A stretch of DNA of 64,000 nt from Gammaproteobacteria bacterium (GCA_030066085.1 JASJCI010000029.1:1-64000), one strand, 5' to 3'; counted from the first letter of the stretch, positions 25,235-35,180 are shown. Notes: generated by a model not told the origin, from the sequence alone. Made by a program: numbers and translations.

Positions 25235-26629
25235 ATGTCGCTGAGCAGTGAAAAAAAGCCGACGTTGTTACTCGTCGACGATGACGCCATCATCGCCGAC
25301 AGTCTCGAGTACGTGCTGAGCGAGGAATACCAGGTCGAACGCGCTTCCGACCGCCGCTCCAGTTTTGCCCTGATCGACCGCATGGACGACTCGCCGACGC
25401 TGGCGCTGGTCGATCTCGGCCTGCCGCCAAACACCCACCGTCCCGACGAAGGCCTTGCCGTGATCCGCAAGATATCGCAGATGCACCCGACCACGCGGGT
25501 ACTCGTGCTGTCGGGCCAGGACAACAAGCAGCATGTCTTCCAGGCCAAGGAGGACGGCGCGGTGGACTTTATTTCCAAGCCCTGTGACATCGCCGAGATC
25601 AAGGTCCGGCTGAAAAAGCAGATCGTTGCCGGCGGCGGTGACGATTCGGGCCATGACGACATCGAGGGCATCATCGGTTCCAGCGAAGCCATCGAACTGC
25701 TGCGCCAGCAGATTCGCCAGATTGCCGATTCGCCCTACCCGGTGCTGATCGAAGGCGAATCGGGCAGCGGCAAGGAAGTCACCGCGCGCAACCTGCACCG
25801 TTGCAGTTCGCGCAAGCAGGATCCTTTCCTGACGCTCAACTGCGCCGCGTTCAACGGTGAATTGCTCGAATCGCAGCTGTTTGGCCACGTCAAGGGATCT
25901 TTTACCGGTGCCACCGAGACCAAGAAGGGCTTTTTCGAGGAAGCCGGATCGGGAACCCTGCTGCTCGACGAGGTAGCCGACCTGCCGCTCGATCTGCAGG
26001 CCAAGCTGCTGCGCGTACTCGAGGACGGCGAGTACTATCGGCTCGGTGAAACCCAGCCGCGCCACTCTTCCGCGCGCGTGCTGGCCGCGACCAACAAGGA
26101 TATTTTTGCCGCGATCGAAAACCACCAGTTTCGCGAGGATCTGTACCATCGGCTGAGCGTGCTCACGGTGCGCGTACCGTCGCTCGACGAGCGCGATGGC
26201 GACAAGCAGGAACTGTTGCTTTACTACATGCAGCAGGTGGCCGAGGAGCGGGCCACGTTCAAGCTCGATGACGAAGCGCTAAGGCTTTGGAATGATTATA
26301 CTTTTCCCGGAAATGTGCGAGAATTACGCAACATAATAATTCGCTTGTCGGCCAAGTACCCGGGCCAGACGATCAAACCTGAAGTGCTCAAGAGAGAGAT
26401 GTCAGGACACCAGCGACACAACGGCGCCACGACGGGCTCGAACTGGCTGAGCGATGCCCTGCGCGATTCCGAATTTCAGCTCGATCGCCTGCTCAAGTCG
26501 GTCGAGCGCGAGGCTATCGATCACGCGATGCGCAGCTGCTCCGGCAACGTGAGTAAAGCCGCGGAGATGCTCGGTATCAACCGCACGACCCTCTACGGGC
26601 GCATAGATCGACTGGACGGCAAGGAGTAG
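25235..26629 (+). CDS. Sigma-54-dependent response regulator (PrsR/NtrC-like)
   Basis: This 464-residue activator has a receiver domain with D15-D16-D17 and phosphoacceptor D60 in LVDLGLPP, and lysine K115. The AAA+ domain carries Walker A GESGSGK (174-180), a sigma-54-contact loop GSFTGA (221-226; Ser replaces Ala of GAFTGA) and Walker B LLLDEV. A Fis-type helix-turn-helix closes it (about 433-460, SKAAEMLGINRTTLYGRI). It resembles PrsR, the regulator next to exosortase/PEP-CTERM loci, but no exosortase is present. The probable kinase is encoded at 40620-42317. Likely targets are the sigma-54 promoters at 43889 (pilin) and perhaps 11763 (msh operon). Confidence 0.9.
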   Translation: MSLSSEKKPTLLLVDDDAIIADSLEYVLSEEYQVERASDRRSSFALIDRMDDSPTLALVDLGLPPNTHRPDEGLAVIRKISQMHPTTRVLVLSGQDNKQHVFQAKEDGAVDFISKPCDIAEIKVRLKKQIVAGGGDDSGHDDIEGIIGSSEAIELLRQQIRQIADSPYPVLIEGESGSGKEVTARNLHRCSSRKQDPFLTLNCAAFNGELLESQLFGHVKGSFTGATETKKGFFEEAGSGTLLLDEVADLPLDLQAKLLRVLEDGEYYRLGETQPRHSSARVLAATNKDIFAAIENHQFREDLYHRLSVLTVRVPSLDERDGDKQELLLYYMQQVAEERATFKLDDEALRLWNDYTFPGNVRELRNIIIRLSAKYPGQTIKPEVLKREMSGHQRHNGATTGSNWLSDALRDSEFQLDRLLKSVEREAIDHAMRSCSGNVSKAAEMLGINRTTLYGRIDRLDGKE

Positions 26630-26631
26630 CC

Positions 26632-28281
26632 ATGTACGAAGATTATTTCGGCCTCGATCGACCGCCCTTCAAGATCACGCCCGACACCAGCCTGTTTTAC
26701 GAGGGTGGCAAGCGTGGCGATATACTGGCGGCGCTGGTTTACGCCATTCATCGTGGCGAGGGCATTATCAAGGTGGTCGGCGAAGTCGGCAGCGGCAAGA
26801 CCATGTTGTGCCGCATGCTGCAGCTCAAGCTGCCCGATTCGGTCGAAATCGTCTACATCGCCAATCCCAGCGTGTCACCGGAAGATATTCTGTTCGTGAT
26901 TGCCCACGAGCTCTCGCTGCCGGTCACGAAGGAAGCGACCAAGCACGAGGTTATGCACCAGCTGCACGATTACCTCCTGCAAAAGCACACCGACGACAGG
27001 CAGGTCGTGTTGTTCATCGAGGAAGCCCAGGGCATGCCGCTGGAAACGCTCGAGGAAGTACGCCTGCTGTCGAATCTCGAGACCGACGAGCACAAGCTGC
27101 TGCAGATCATCCTGTTCGGCCAGCCCGAGCTCGATGAAAACCTGTCGCAGCAATCGATTCGCCAGCTGCGCGAACGCATCACGCACAACTTCGCGCTCGA
27201 GCCCCTGTCGAGCGACGAGATCCATAACTACCTGAATTTTCGCATGCGCGAGGTCGGCTATACCGGCCCCGAACTGATCAACAAGGGCCTGGCGAGAAAA
27301 ATCGAACAGCACTCGGCCGGGCTGTTGCGGCGCATCAACATCATCGCCGACAAGATCCTGCTGTCCGCGTTTGCCGAGGGTACCCACAACCTGAGCGTAA
27401 AGCACGTGACCGCCGCGGTCGACGACAGCGCCTTCGACAGTGAAGCCCGGCAGCGCTCGCGCGGCTTGCTCTGGCTCGGCCTGCTGCTGGCCGCGCTGGC
27501 GCTGGCGTTCGGACTTTACCAGACGCACAGCCTGTGGTCCGCGCAGCGTGTGTCGGGCAGCGTTCCGCAAGCCGATACCGTGCTGCCGGTCGAACAGCAG
27601 GACGAGACGCCGCTGCAAAACTCGGCGCCGCCTGTTGCCGGCGTGCAGCTGGCCAGCATGCAGGAACCGGTGACGCTCGAAATCGACGCTGTCCCGGCGG
27701 CCGATCAAGCCGTCCCGCCTGACGTCCCGGCCGCGATCCAGCAGGCGATTGCAAATGATCTCGATGAGCCCGTGCTGTCGGCGGAGCCGGAAGTCGACGC
27801 CACGGTTGTCGCGGCACCCGCGCCGACACGGGTTGCGCTGACCGAAACAGCGACCGCCGAACCGCTGGCGGTGCAGAAGGCGATCGACCAGGCCACCGCC
27901 AGTGATCAGCTCGCCGATCGCACCGGTCTCGACCTGAGTCTCGAGCTCGATGACAACGAGTGGCTGCAGGCCAAGCTCGAGCAGAGCAAGGCCTGGCTGA
28001 GCCAGGTCGACAGCGACAAGGTGTCGATACAGGTTTTAATGCGAAGCAAGTCCGCCGCGCGTGAATTGGTCTATTATTTGCGTAACGAGTGGCCGCTGGA
28101 GCTTTCCAAGACTTATCTGTACGAGGTACAGACCGAAAGTCGAAGCATTTACCGGGTTTTTTACAGTGAATTCGATTCCCTGACGAAAGGCAGGGACCAG
28201 CTCGAAAAATTGCCCGAGTCGGTAAAGATCAATTCGCCTTACCTGCATTCGGTTTACCGGATGCAAAAGGCCCTGTTGTAA
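26632..28281 (+). CDS. ExeA/MshM-like AAA+ ATPase with membrane helix and SPOR-like C-terminal domain
   Basis: This 549-residue protein begins MYEDYFGLDRPPFKITPDTS, like MshM, with Walker A GEVGSGKT (50-57) and Walker B region VVLFIEEAQ. Unlike MshM it continues past residue 270 with a membrane helix (about 277-297), an Ala/Pro-rich periplasmic stretch, and a C-terminal domain (about 460-549) whose pattern (VSIQVLMRSKSAARELVYYL, YRVFYSEFDSLTKGRDQL) looks like a SPOR peptidoglycan-binding repeat. This is the GspA/ExeA-like plan: ATPase inside, cell-wall binding outside. It likely helps the secretin encoded next to cross the peptidoglycan. It begins 2 bases after the regulator gene. Confidence 0.88.
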   Translation: MYEDYFGLDRPPFKITPDTSLFYEGGKRGDILAALVYAIHRGEGIIKVVGEVGSGKTMLCRMLQLKLPDSVEIVYIANPSVSPEDILFVIAHELSLPVTKEATKHEVMHQLHDYLLQKHTDDRQVVLFIEEAQGMPLETLEEVRLLSNLETDEHKLLQIILFGQPELDENLSQQSIRQLRERITHNFALEPLSSDEIHNYLNFRMREVGYTGPELINKGLARKIEQHSAGLLRRINIIADKILLSAFAEGTHNLSVKHVTAAVDDSAFDSEARQRSRGLLWLGLLLAALALAFGLYQTHSLWSAQRVSGSVPQADTVLPVEQQDETPLQNSAPPVAGVQLASMQEPVTLEIDAVPAADQAVPPDVPAAIQQAIANDLDEPVLSAEPEVDATVVAAPAPTRVALTETATAEPLAVQKAIDQATASDQLADRTGLDLSLELDDNEWLQAKLEQSKAWLSQVDSDKVSIQVLMRSKSAARELVYYLRNEWPLELSKTYLYEVQTESRSIYRVFYSEFDSLTKGRDQLEKLPESVKINSPYLHSVYRMQKALL

Positions 28282-28309
28282 CAGTCTGGAACTGGACGGG
28301 AATAACACG

Positions 28310-29884
28310 ATGAAAAAGTATCTTTTGTTAGCCGCGACCCTGATGCTGTCGGCCTGTGCGAGCGTTACCGAGCCCGATCTGCGGATGGCGGTCTCCGGGC
28401 ATATCAACGAGCAGGCGCCCGCGGAAAATACGACGGCCGCGGATATCCCGCCAGTGGTGCAACAGGTGCCGATCATCGCGGCGCCGGAACCGGTGGAGCC
28501 GATGCAGACTTTTACCGTCGTCGCCACCGATGTGCCCGCCAGTGAATTACTCTTCGCGCTCGCCCGCGACGCGCGGTTGAACCTCGACATCGACCCGTCG
28601 ATCGACGGCCGCGTCAGCATCAATGCTATCGACCAGACGCTACCGCAAATCCTGCAGCGTATCTCGCGCCAGGTCGCGTTGCGTTACTACGTCGACGGTC
28701 CCAACCTCGTGGTGCAGGTCGATCGGCCGTTTCTGCGCATATACAACGTCGACTATCTCAACATGTCGCGCACTACCACTTCCGATGTCGGCATCGAGAC
28801 CCAGCTCGGCGAATCCGGTGAGGACGGCGGCAGCACCGGCGACTCGTCGGCCTCGATTACCGCCGAATCGGATAACCAGTTCTGGCGGACGCTGGAAGCA
28901 AACATCGAACTGCTGGCCAGCGCCGGTGGTGCAGACGGCGTCGTGATTTCCAATCGCGAGACCGGCACCGTGTCGGTGCAGACGACCTCGGTCAATCATG
29001 CCAATATCCAGCGATTCATCGATACGATACTGGCCAGCGCGAGACGCCAGGTACTGATCGAGGCGACCGTCGTCGAGGTGACTCTGAACGATGACTTCCA
29101 GGCCGGCGTCGACTGGGCACGGATCGCCACCGATGGCAGTGGCTGGAGCTTTTCGCAGCAACTGCTCGGTGCGTCGGCCGGCACCCCGCTAGCGCCGAGC
29201 CTCGGTGAATCGCCGATCACTTCCGCGACCTATCTCAGCTCCAATAGCGATCGCACCATCTCCGCCGCGGTGCAGGCGCTCGATACCTTCGGCGAGGTTT
29301 CGGTCATGTCCAGTCCCAAGATCATGGCGCTCAACAACCAGACCTCGATCCTCAAGGTGGCCGATAACGTCGTTTACTTCGAGGTCGAGTCGACCGGCGC
29401 CACGGTTTCCGACGGCGTTACCATCGCCGGCGTGACCAACACCACGCCCAAAACCGTGCCGGTCGGTTTCGTCATGAACGTAACGCCCTTCATTTCCGCC
29501 GACAACGAGGTCACGCTCAATATCCGCCCGACCATCACGCGGATCATCGGTTTTGCGGTCGATCCCAACCCGGACCTGACGATCGAGAATCTCATCCCGG
29601 AGATACAGGTGCGCGAACTCGAATCCGTTATGCGGGTTGCCAGTGGCAACACCGCGGTCATCGGCGGCCTGATGCAGGATTCGGTCGACTCCAACGAAAG
29701 CGGCCTGCCGGGGCTGCACGACATGAAGGGTGTCGGCGTGCTGTTCGGTACCGAAACCCGGCAGTCGGATAAAACCGAGCTGGTTATATTCCTGCGACCG
29801 CGCGTGATCGACAATGCGAGTCTCGACACCAGCCTGCAGGATTTCCAGAAATACCTGCAACCCGAGGTGTTTTCGAACAACTAG
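28310..29884 (+). CDS. Secretin of the second pilus-like system (lipoprotein)
   Basis: This 524-residue secretin has lipobox LMLSACAS (lipidated C16), an N0/STN-like domain (TDVPASELLFALARDARLNLDIDPSIDG), a secretin-N domain and the secretin core. Landmarks include VMSSPKIMALNNQTSILKVADN, TPFISADNEVTLNIRPTI, and near the end AVIGGLMQD and TELVIFLRPRVI. The organisation and the acidic insert (GESGEDGGSTGDSS) parallel MshL at 14454, but the sequence is clearly diverged, so it is a paralogue and not a recent copy. It should form the outer-membrane channel of this machine. Confidence 0.92.
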   Translation: MKKYLLLAATLMLSACASVTEPDLRMAVSGHINEQAPAENTTAADIPPVVQQVPIIAAPEPVEPMQTFTVVATDVPASELLFALARDARLNLDIDPSIDGRVSINAIDQTLPQILQRISRQVALRYYVDGPNLVVQVDRPFLRIYNVDYLNMSRTTTSDVGIETQLGESGEDGGSTGDSSASITAESDNQFWRTLEANIELLASAGGADGVVISNRETGTVSVQTTSVNHANIQRFIDTILASARRQVLIEATVVEVTLNDDFQAGVDWARIATDGSGWSFSQQLLGASAGTPLAPSLGESPITSATYLSSNSDRTISAAVQALDTFGEVSVMSSPKIMALNNQTSILKVADNVVYFEVESTGATVSDGVTIAGVTNTTPKTVPVGFVMNVTPFISADNEVTLNIRPTITRIIGFAVDPNPDLTIENLIPEIQVRELESVMRVASGNTAVIGGLMQDSVDSNESGLPGLHDMKGVGVLFGTETRQSDKTELVIFLRPRVIDNASLDTSLQDFQKYLQPEVFSNN

Positions 29885-29893
29885 GTTTCTTCC

Positions 29894-32260
29894 ATGAGTT
29901 TACTGCTAGACGCGCTAAAAAAAGCCGCTGAACAAAAAGCGGAAAAAAGCAAGCAGAAAGAGGCGCCGCAATCGTCCGGTGACGAGACGATCATCGCTGC
30001 GACGCCGGAGGATGCGTCCGCGCTCGAAACCGGCGACGACGCCGGCTCGCAGGTGCTGCCCCGCGACGTCGAGGATGAAACCGAACTGAACGCGGCCGAA
30101 CTCGAAGCGCGCTACGAGCGCTCGCGAAGTGAAGGCGCGGCCGGCGACGAAACCGATATCGAGGCGCCGGAGCAGACCGATACCCACATTCCGGAGCCGA
30201 GCGCGCAGCTCCAAACCGGCGAGGACGAGACCATTGTTTTCGTCGACGATGACGTTTCGGAGTTCATGGGCGATCCGGCCTACATCAACCGCGACCGCCC
30301 CCCGGAAGACGAGACCGACCTGAGCCAGGCAGAGGTTGCCGAGGACCAGACCGGCATCGAACAAACGCCGCCGACCCCGCCCGAAGACGAGACCGATCTG
30401 AGCCAGTTCGCGCAACGCGAGCAAGATACGGACGTTCGTTCGCCCCCCGCGGCGGAAGACCAGACCGACATTTCGATCCCGCCGCCGCTGGCCGACGATA
30501 TCGACCAGGGCTACGCTGACGCGGGCGTGGTAGCCGAGGATACCGACCTGAGCCGTATCCGGGAGCCGGAAGACACCAATCTCGACCAGGCTGGAAAGCC
30601 GGCGGGCGAAGACACGGACCTGAGCCGTGTCGGCGCGAAAGGCGGCGAGGATACCGATATCAGCCGAACCGGCGCCGCAGCGCCGACCGATCCGGAGCCG
30701 TCCGAGCCGCAGGACCTGTCGCTGCTGCTGGCCACCGATCCGGACCAGACGGGTCAGACCACGCGTACGTCGCCAACGGATCCGCGCCTGCCGGGCGGTC
30801 TGCCCGCGACCGGCGACGACGAACTCGCGCTGGTCGATACGACCCAGCATAAATTACCGGACGAGCAGACCGCCGCAACCGAGGCCACGACCGAAGCGGC
30901 GGCGAGCGCCACCGCGACCACCGGCGTGCGTCTCGATACCCTGACTACCGAAGGCACCACCACGCGCACGGAGGCGACCGCGACGCGTACCTACGCGCCC
31001 GACAACTACGACCGCACGCTGATGAAGCTGCCTACCGACGATGCGTCCAGGCTGTTTGCGGGCATGAAGTCGGATGGCGATGTCGTCATGACGCCGGACT
31101 ATGCCAAGAAGGTATTTCTGAGCAAGTCGTCGGCACAGCGGATGCAGCACCTCAGGGTATATGCCGGGATTTTCGTGATGCTGCTGATCGCGGTCGGCGT
31201 CTATGCGGTGTACGAATTTGCCAACCAGTCCGATGCGATCGAAACCAGCCTGCGCCCGCTCAAGCGCGACCCGATGCCGGGCGTGATCCAGCCCCAGCGT
31301 GAGCCCGATATCCAGCTGTTTACCGAAACCGGTGAGGTCAGCCAGCAGACGATCGACATCGTCGAAAGCGCCGATGGCGGGGTCGAGGCCGAGGTTGCCG
31401 ACCAGGGTGTCATCGCGGGCGGGGACGAAACCGGAGCGGATGCCGATGCCGCGGAGGAAGCGGCAGCCGGCGATACAGCCACGGCAACGGGGCAGGTGGC
31501 CGCGGTCGAGTCGAGCGCAGCGGGGCCGGCCAGCGACAGCGACGCTTCACCCGCGCCGGCAACCGGCAGTTCGACCGACTCCGGCACTGTCGCCGCAATC
31601 GAACCCGCTGCCGGCGCCGATGGTCAGCCCGTGGCTTCAACCGACACTGCCGCTGGCAACAAGCTCGAAATCACTACCGGCAGCCGGCTCGACGAAAAAC
31701 AGCTCAAGCTGCGCGAGGCTTACAGCGCTTACCGCGCGGGCAACGACGCGCGCGCGCTCGAACTCTACAGCGAAGTGCTGCGGGAAGACCCCACCAATCG
31801 CAACGCGCTGCTCGGGCGCGCGGCGATCCACGTGCAGAACGGTAACGTGGTTAACGCGGTGGACGATTACCAGGCCCTGTTGCTGGCCAATCCCAAGGAC
31901 TCGCTGGCGATGTCCTCGCTCCTCAGCGTGGCGAACCTGTCGCCGCGGGAATCAGAATCGCGGCTCAAGCTCATGATTCGCGAAGAACCCGAGTCGCCTT
32001 ACCTGAATTTTGCGCTGGGCAATGCCTACGGTGCGCAGAATCGCTGGCAGGAAGCGCAGGGCTTTTATTTCACCGCGCTGCAGAACAACCCGGACGATCC
32101 GAATTACGCCTACAACCTCGCGGTCAGTCTCGAGCATATCAAGCAGCCGCAGGCGGCAATGAATTATTATCGACGGGCGCTGGCCAACATGGGTAACGGG
32201 CTTGCAACCTTTAGCAGGGATGTAGTGAATCAGCGACTGGAGGTCCTGGGCGGGTCATGA
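29894..32260 (+). CDS. MshN/GspB-like TPR protein with acidic DETDL-type repeats
   Basis: This 788-residue protein starts MSLLLDALKKAAEQKA, equivalent to the N-terminal motif of MshN and GspB partners of ExeA-type ATPases. Residues about 28-280 are very acidic and hold about thirteen copies of a short motif, (E/G)D-(E/Q)-T-D-(L/I)-S, for example EDETDLSQ and EDTDLSRV. A membrane helix lies near 418-440, followed by a Ser/Ala/Thr/Asp-rich stretch. TPR repeats fill about 605-785. The long acidic part is thus predicted to be cytoplasmic and the TPRs periplasmic. The repeated threonines could be phosphorylation or docking sites; that is inference. It overlaps the next gene by four bases. Confidence 0.85.
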   Translation: MSLLLDALKKAAEQKAEKSKQKEAPQSSGDETIIAATPEDASALETGDDAGSQVLPRDVEDETELNAAELEARYERSRSEGAAGDETDIEAPEQTDTHIPEPSAQLQTGEDETIVFVDDDVSEFMGDPAYINRDRPPEDETDLSQAEVAEDQTGIEQTPPTPPEDETDLSQFAQREQDTDVRSPPAAEDQTDISIPPPLADDIDQGYADAGVVAEDTDLSRIREPEDTNLDQAGKPAGEDTDLSRVGAKGGEDTDISRTGAAAPTDPEPSEPQDLSLLLATDPDQTGQTTRTSPTDPRLPGGLPATGDDELALVDTTQHKLPDEQTAATEATTEAAASATATTGVRLDTLTTEGTTTRTEATATRTYAPDNYDRTLMKLPTDDASRLFAGMKSDGDVVMTPDYAKKVFLSKSSAQRMQHLRVYAGIFVMLLIAVGVYAVYEFANQSDAIETSLRPLKRDPMPGVIQPQREPDIQLFTETGEVSQQTIDIVESADGGVEAEVADQGVIAGGDETGADADAAEEAAAGDTATATGQVAAVESSAAGPASDSDASPAPATGSSTDSGTVAAIEPAAGADGQPVASTDTAAGNKLEITTGSRLDEKQLKLREAYSAYRAGNDARALELYSEVLREDPTNRNALLGRAAIHVQNGNVVNAVDDYQALLLANPKDSLAMSSLLSVANLSPRESESRLKLMIREEPESPYLNFALGNAYGAQNRWQEAQGFYFTALQNNPDDPNYAYNLAVSLEHIKQPQAAMNYYRRALANMGNGLATFSRDVVNQRLEVLGGS

Positions 32261-33963
32261 ACGCGGAAAACAAACCAAAGCGGCTCGGCGAGATCCTGAT
32301 CGATGAAGGAGTCATCACCAAGGATCAGCTGAATATTGCGCTTACCGAGCAGAAAAAGGTTCACGAACCGCTCGGTAAACTGCTGGTCAACCTCGGCTTC
32401 GCCACCGAGGCGATCATGCGCAGCGCGCTCGGCGAGGCGCTGGAGCAGGAAAGTGTCGACCTGTCGCGCGTGGTGCCCGACCCGGATGCGATCAAGATGA
32501 TCAACTCCGATACCGCGCGCAAGCACAAGATCATCCCGTTGAACTACGACCCGGTGCGCAGCACGCTCGCGATCGCGATGTCGGATACCTTCAACCTGTT
32601 CACGCTCGACCGGATCCGCATCCAGATCGGCCAGCATATCGAACTGTTGCCGGTACTTGCCGGTGAAACCGAGATCTCGAACGCAATCGACCAGTTCTAC
32701 GGCTACGAACTGTCGATCGACGGTATCCTGCGCGAAATCGAGACCGGCGAAGCCGATTACACCAACTACCAGGGTGATATCGAGGAGTATTCCCAGCCGC
32801 TGGTGCGCCTGGTCGATGTCATGCTGTCCGACGCCGTCAAGCGTGGCGCTTCCGACCTTCACTTCGAACCGGAAGAGAGCTTCCTCCGCATTCGCTACCG
32901 TATCGACGGCGTGCTGCGCCAGATCCGCAGCCTGCACAAGACTTACTGGTCCGCGATCGCGGTGCGGCTCAAGGTCATGGCCGACATGAACATCGCCGAA
33001 ACCCGCGCGCCGCAGGACGGCCGTATCTCGCGCACCATCGTCGGCCGCCAGATCGACTTCCGGGTCGCGTCGCAGCCGACCATTCACGGTGAAAACATCG
33101 TGCTGCGCGTACTCGACCGCGAAAAGGGCGTTATCCCGCTGGAGGCGCTCGAGCTGCCGGCGGAATCGCTGCGCACGCTCAAGATAATGATGTCCCGTCC
33201 GGAAGGTATCATCCTCGTCACCGGTCCGACCGGTAGCGGTAAAACCACCACGCTCTACTCGTTGCTGAATTATCTCTCCAGCGAACAGATCAACGTCATG
33301 ACGCTGGAAGATCCGGTCGAATACCCGTTCCCGCTGATTCGCCAGACCTCGGTCAACGAGGCCGCCGGCGTCGACTTCGCCAACGGTATTCGCTCGCTGA
33401 TGCGCCAGGACCCCGACGTGATCCTGGTGGGCGAGATCCGCGACGAGGAAACCGCCGAGATGGCGTTCCGCGCGGCGATGACCGGCCACCAGGTCTACTC
33501 GACGCTGCATACCAACTCCGCCATCGGCGCGCTGCCGCGGCTGCGCGATATCGGTATCATCCCGGAAATCATGGCCGGCAATATCATCGGCGTCGTTGCC
33601 CAGCGCCTGATACGTAAACTGTGTCCCTACTGCAAGCAGGCCTACGCACCGAGCGCGGACGAACTCAGGCTGCTGCAGAACGACATGGGCCTCAAGCCGG
33701 AAAAGGTCTACAAGGCCAAGGGCTGCACCTCCTGCGACAACACCGGCTACAAGGGGCGCATGGCGCTGCTCGAAATCCTGAAGATGAATTCGGATCTCGA
33801 TGACCTGCTGGCGCACGGTGCGACCACCAAGGAAATCAAGGATGCGGCCAACAAGCAGGGTTTCTTCACCCTTGCCGACGACGGCGTACGCCATATCCTC
33901 GAGGGCACTACGTCGATCGCCGAGGTGGGGCGCGTGGCCGACCTGACGGAACGGATGTCCTGA
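32257..33963 (+). CDS. Pilus/secretion assembly ATPase with MshEN c-di-GMP motif (GspE family)
   Basis: This 568-residue ATPase has two N-terminal 24-residue MshEN motifs, starting RLGEILIDEG (9-32) and PLGKLLVNLG (38-61). The GspE core has Walker A GPTGSGKT (323-330), LEDPVEYPFP, STLHTNSA, and a tetracysteine zinc site (CPYC and CTSC). It should drive filament assembly, probably with c-di-GMP control, as MshE does. Motif II begins with Pro in place of Arg/Lys, so its affinity may differ. The ATG start overlaps the TPR gene stop. No retraction ATPase (PilT) is encoded in the cluster. Confidence 0.93.
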   Translation: MNAENKPKRLGEILIDEGVITKDQLNIALTEQKKVHEPLGKLLVNLGFATEAIMRSALGEALEQESVDLSRVVPDPDAIKMINSDTARKHKIIPLNYDPVRSTLAIAMSDTFNLFTLDRIRIQIGQHIELLPVLAGETEISNAIDQFYGYELSIDGILREIETGEADYTNYQGDIEEYSQPLVRLVDVMLSDAVKRGASDLHFEPEESFLRIRYRIDGVLRQIRSLHKTYWSAIAVRLKVMADMNIAETRAPQDGRISRTIVGRQIDFRVASQPTIHGENIVLRVLDREKGVIPLEALELPAESLRTLKIMMSRPEGIILVTGPTGSGKTTTLYSLLNYLSSEQINVMTLEDPVEYPFPLIRQTSVNEAAGVDFANGIRSLMRQDPDVILVGEIRDEETAEMAFRAAMTGHQVYSTLHTNSAIGALPRLRDIGIIPEIMAGNIIGVVAQRLIRKLCPYCKQAYAPSADELRLLQNDMGLKPEKVYKAKGCTSCDNTGYKGRMALLEILKMNSDLDDLLAHGATTKEIKDAANKQGFFTLADDGVRHILEGTTSIAEVGRVADLTERMS

Positions 33964-33964
33964 C

Positions 33965-35170
33965 ATGCCGCTGTATCAGTACAAGGCGATCGATGCCAGC
34001 GGCAAGTTCATCTCCGGCAGTCTCGATGCAGGAAACGTCAACGATCTCGAGCTGCGACTCGAGAAAATGGACATGGACCTGGTTACCTTCAAACAGAAGG
34101 AACACGGTCGCGACCTTTTTGGTCGCAACAAGATCGGTCGCCGCGACCTGATCAACTTCTCCTTCTACCTCGAGCAGCTGACGCGCGCTGGTGTGCCGAT
34201 CCTCGAAGGCCTCGCCGACCTGCGCGATGGCGAGGAAAACCCGACTTTCCGCGACGTCATTACCGGCCTGATCGAGGCGATCGAGGGCGGTAACTCGTTC
34301 TCGCAGGCGCTGGCGCTCTATCCCAAGATTTTCGACGAAGTGTTCATCAGCCTGGTCAAGGTCGGTGAACGCAGCGGGCGCATGAGCACGGTACTGGTCG
34401 ATATTACCGAGACGCTCAAGTGGCAGGACGAACTGATTTCCAAGGCGCGCAAGATCATGATGTACCCGGCGGTCATCGGTGTGCTGGTGCTGTCGGTAGT
34501 GATGTTCATGATGATTTTTGTCGTGCCCGACATCATGGGCGCGATCGTGGCCCTGGGCGGCGAGATTCCGCTCGAGACCCGCGCGCTGATGGCGACTTCG
34601 GACTTCCTGGTCAACTTCTGGTATGTCGTGCTAGCGGCGCCGTTCGTGATTTATTTCGTCATTACCTACTTTTACCGCACCAGCAGCAAGGCGCGTTTCA
34701 AGCTGGACGGCGTGGCGCTGAAGCTGCCGATCATCGGTCACGTCAACGAGAAGATCAAGATTTCACGCTTCACGCGTTACTTCTCGCTGATGTTCGCGTC
34801 GGGCATCACGGTGCTCGACGCGATTTCGCTGTCCAAGGCGGTGGTCAGCAACAGCACGCTCGAGGACGGTATCGAGCGCGCCTGGCAGCAGATCTCGGAA
34901 GGTTCGAGCATCAGCGAGGCGTTCAAGAATATCGGCATTTTCCCGCCGCTGGTCATTCGCATGCTGCGTGTCGGCGAAAGCAGTGGCCAAATGGACAAGT
35001 CGCTGAACAACGTCAGCTATTTTTTCGATCGTGACATCAACGATTCGATCGATAAGCTGGGGCCGACGATGCAGACCGCGATGATGGCCACGATCGGCAC
35101 CATCGTGTTGTGGCTGGCGCTGTCGGTGCTCGGGCCGATTTACGACACCATCAGCACGATCGATTTTTAA
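33965..35170 (+). CDS. Inner-membrane platform protein (GspF/PilC family)
   Basis: This 401-residue polytopic protein starts MPLYQYKAIDASGKFISGSL, typical of GspF. It has two GspF repeats (FYLEQLTRAGVPILEGLADL and RYFSLMFASGITVLDAISLS) and membrane segments near 168-190, 220-240 and 370-393. It is the partner of the ATPase encoded one base upstream. Similarity to MshG is at family level only. It should extract pilins from the membrane into the growing filament. Confidence 0.93.
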   Translation: MPLYQYKAIDASGKFISGSLDAGNVNDLELRLEKMDMDLVTFKQKEHGRDLFGRNKIGRRDLINFSFYLEQLTRAGVPILEGLADLRDGEENPTFRDVITGLIEAIEGGNSFSQALALYPKIFDEVFISLVKVGERSGRMSTVLVDITETLKWQDELISKARKIMMYPAVIGVLVLSVVMFMMIFVVPDIMGAIVALGGEIPLETRALMATSDFLVNFWYVVLAAPFVIYFVITYFYRTSSKARFKLDGVALKLPIIGHVNEKIKISRFTRYFSLMFASGITVLDAISLSKAVVSNSTLEDGIERAWQQISEGSSISEAFKNIGIFPPLVIRMLRVGESSGQMDKSLNNVSYFFDRDINDSIDKLGPTMQTAMMATIGTIVLWLALSVLGPIYDTISTIDF

Positions 35171-35180
35171 CGGTACGGCT

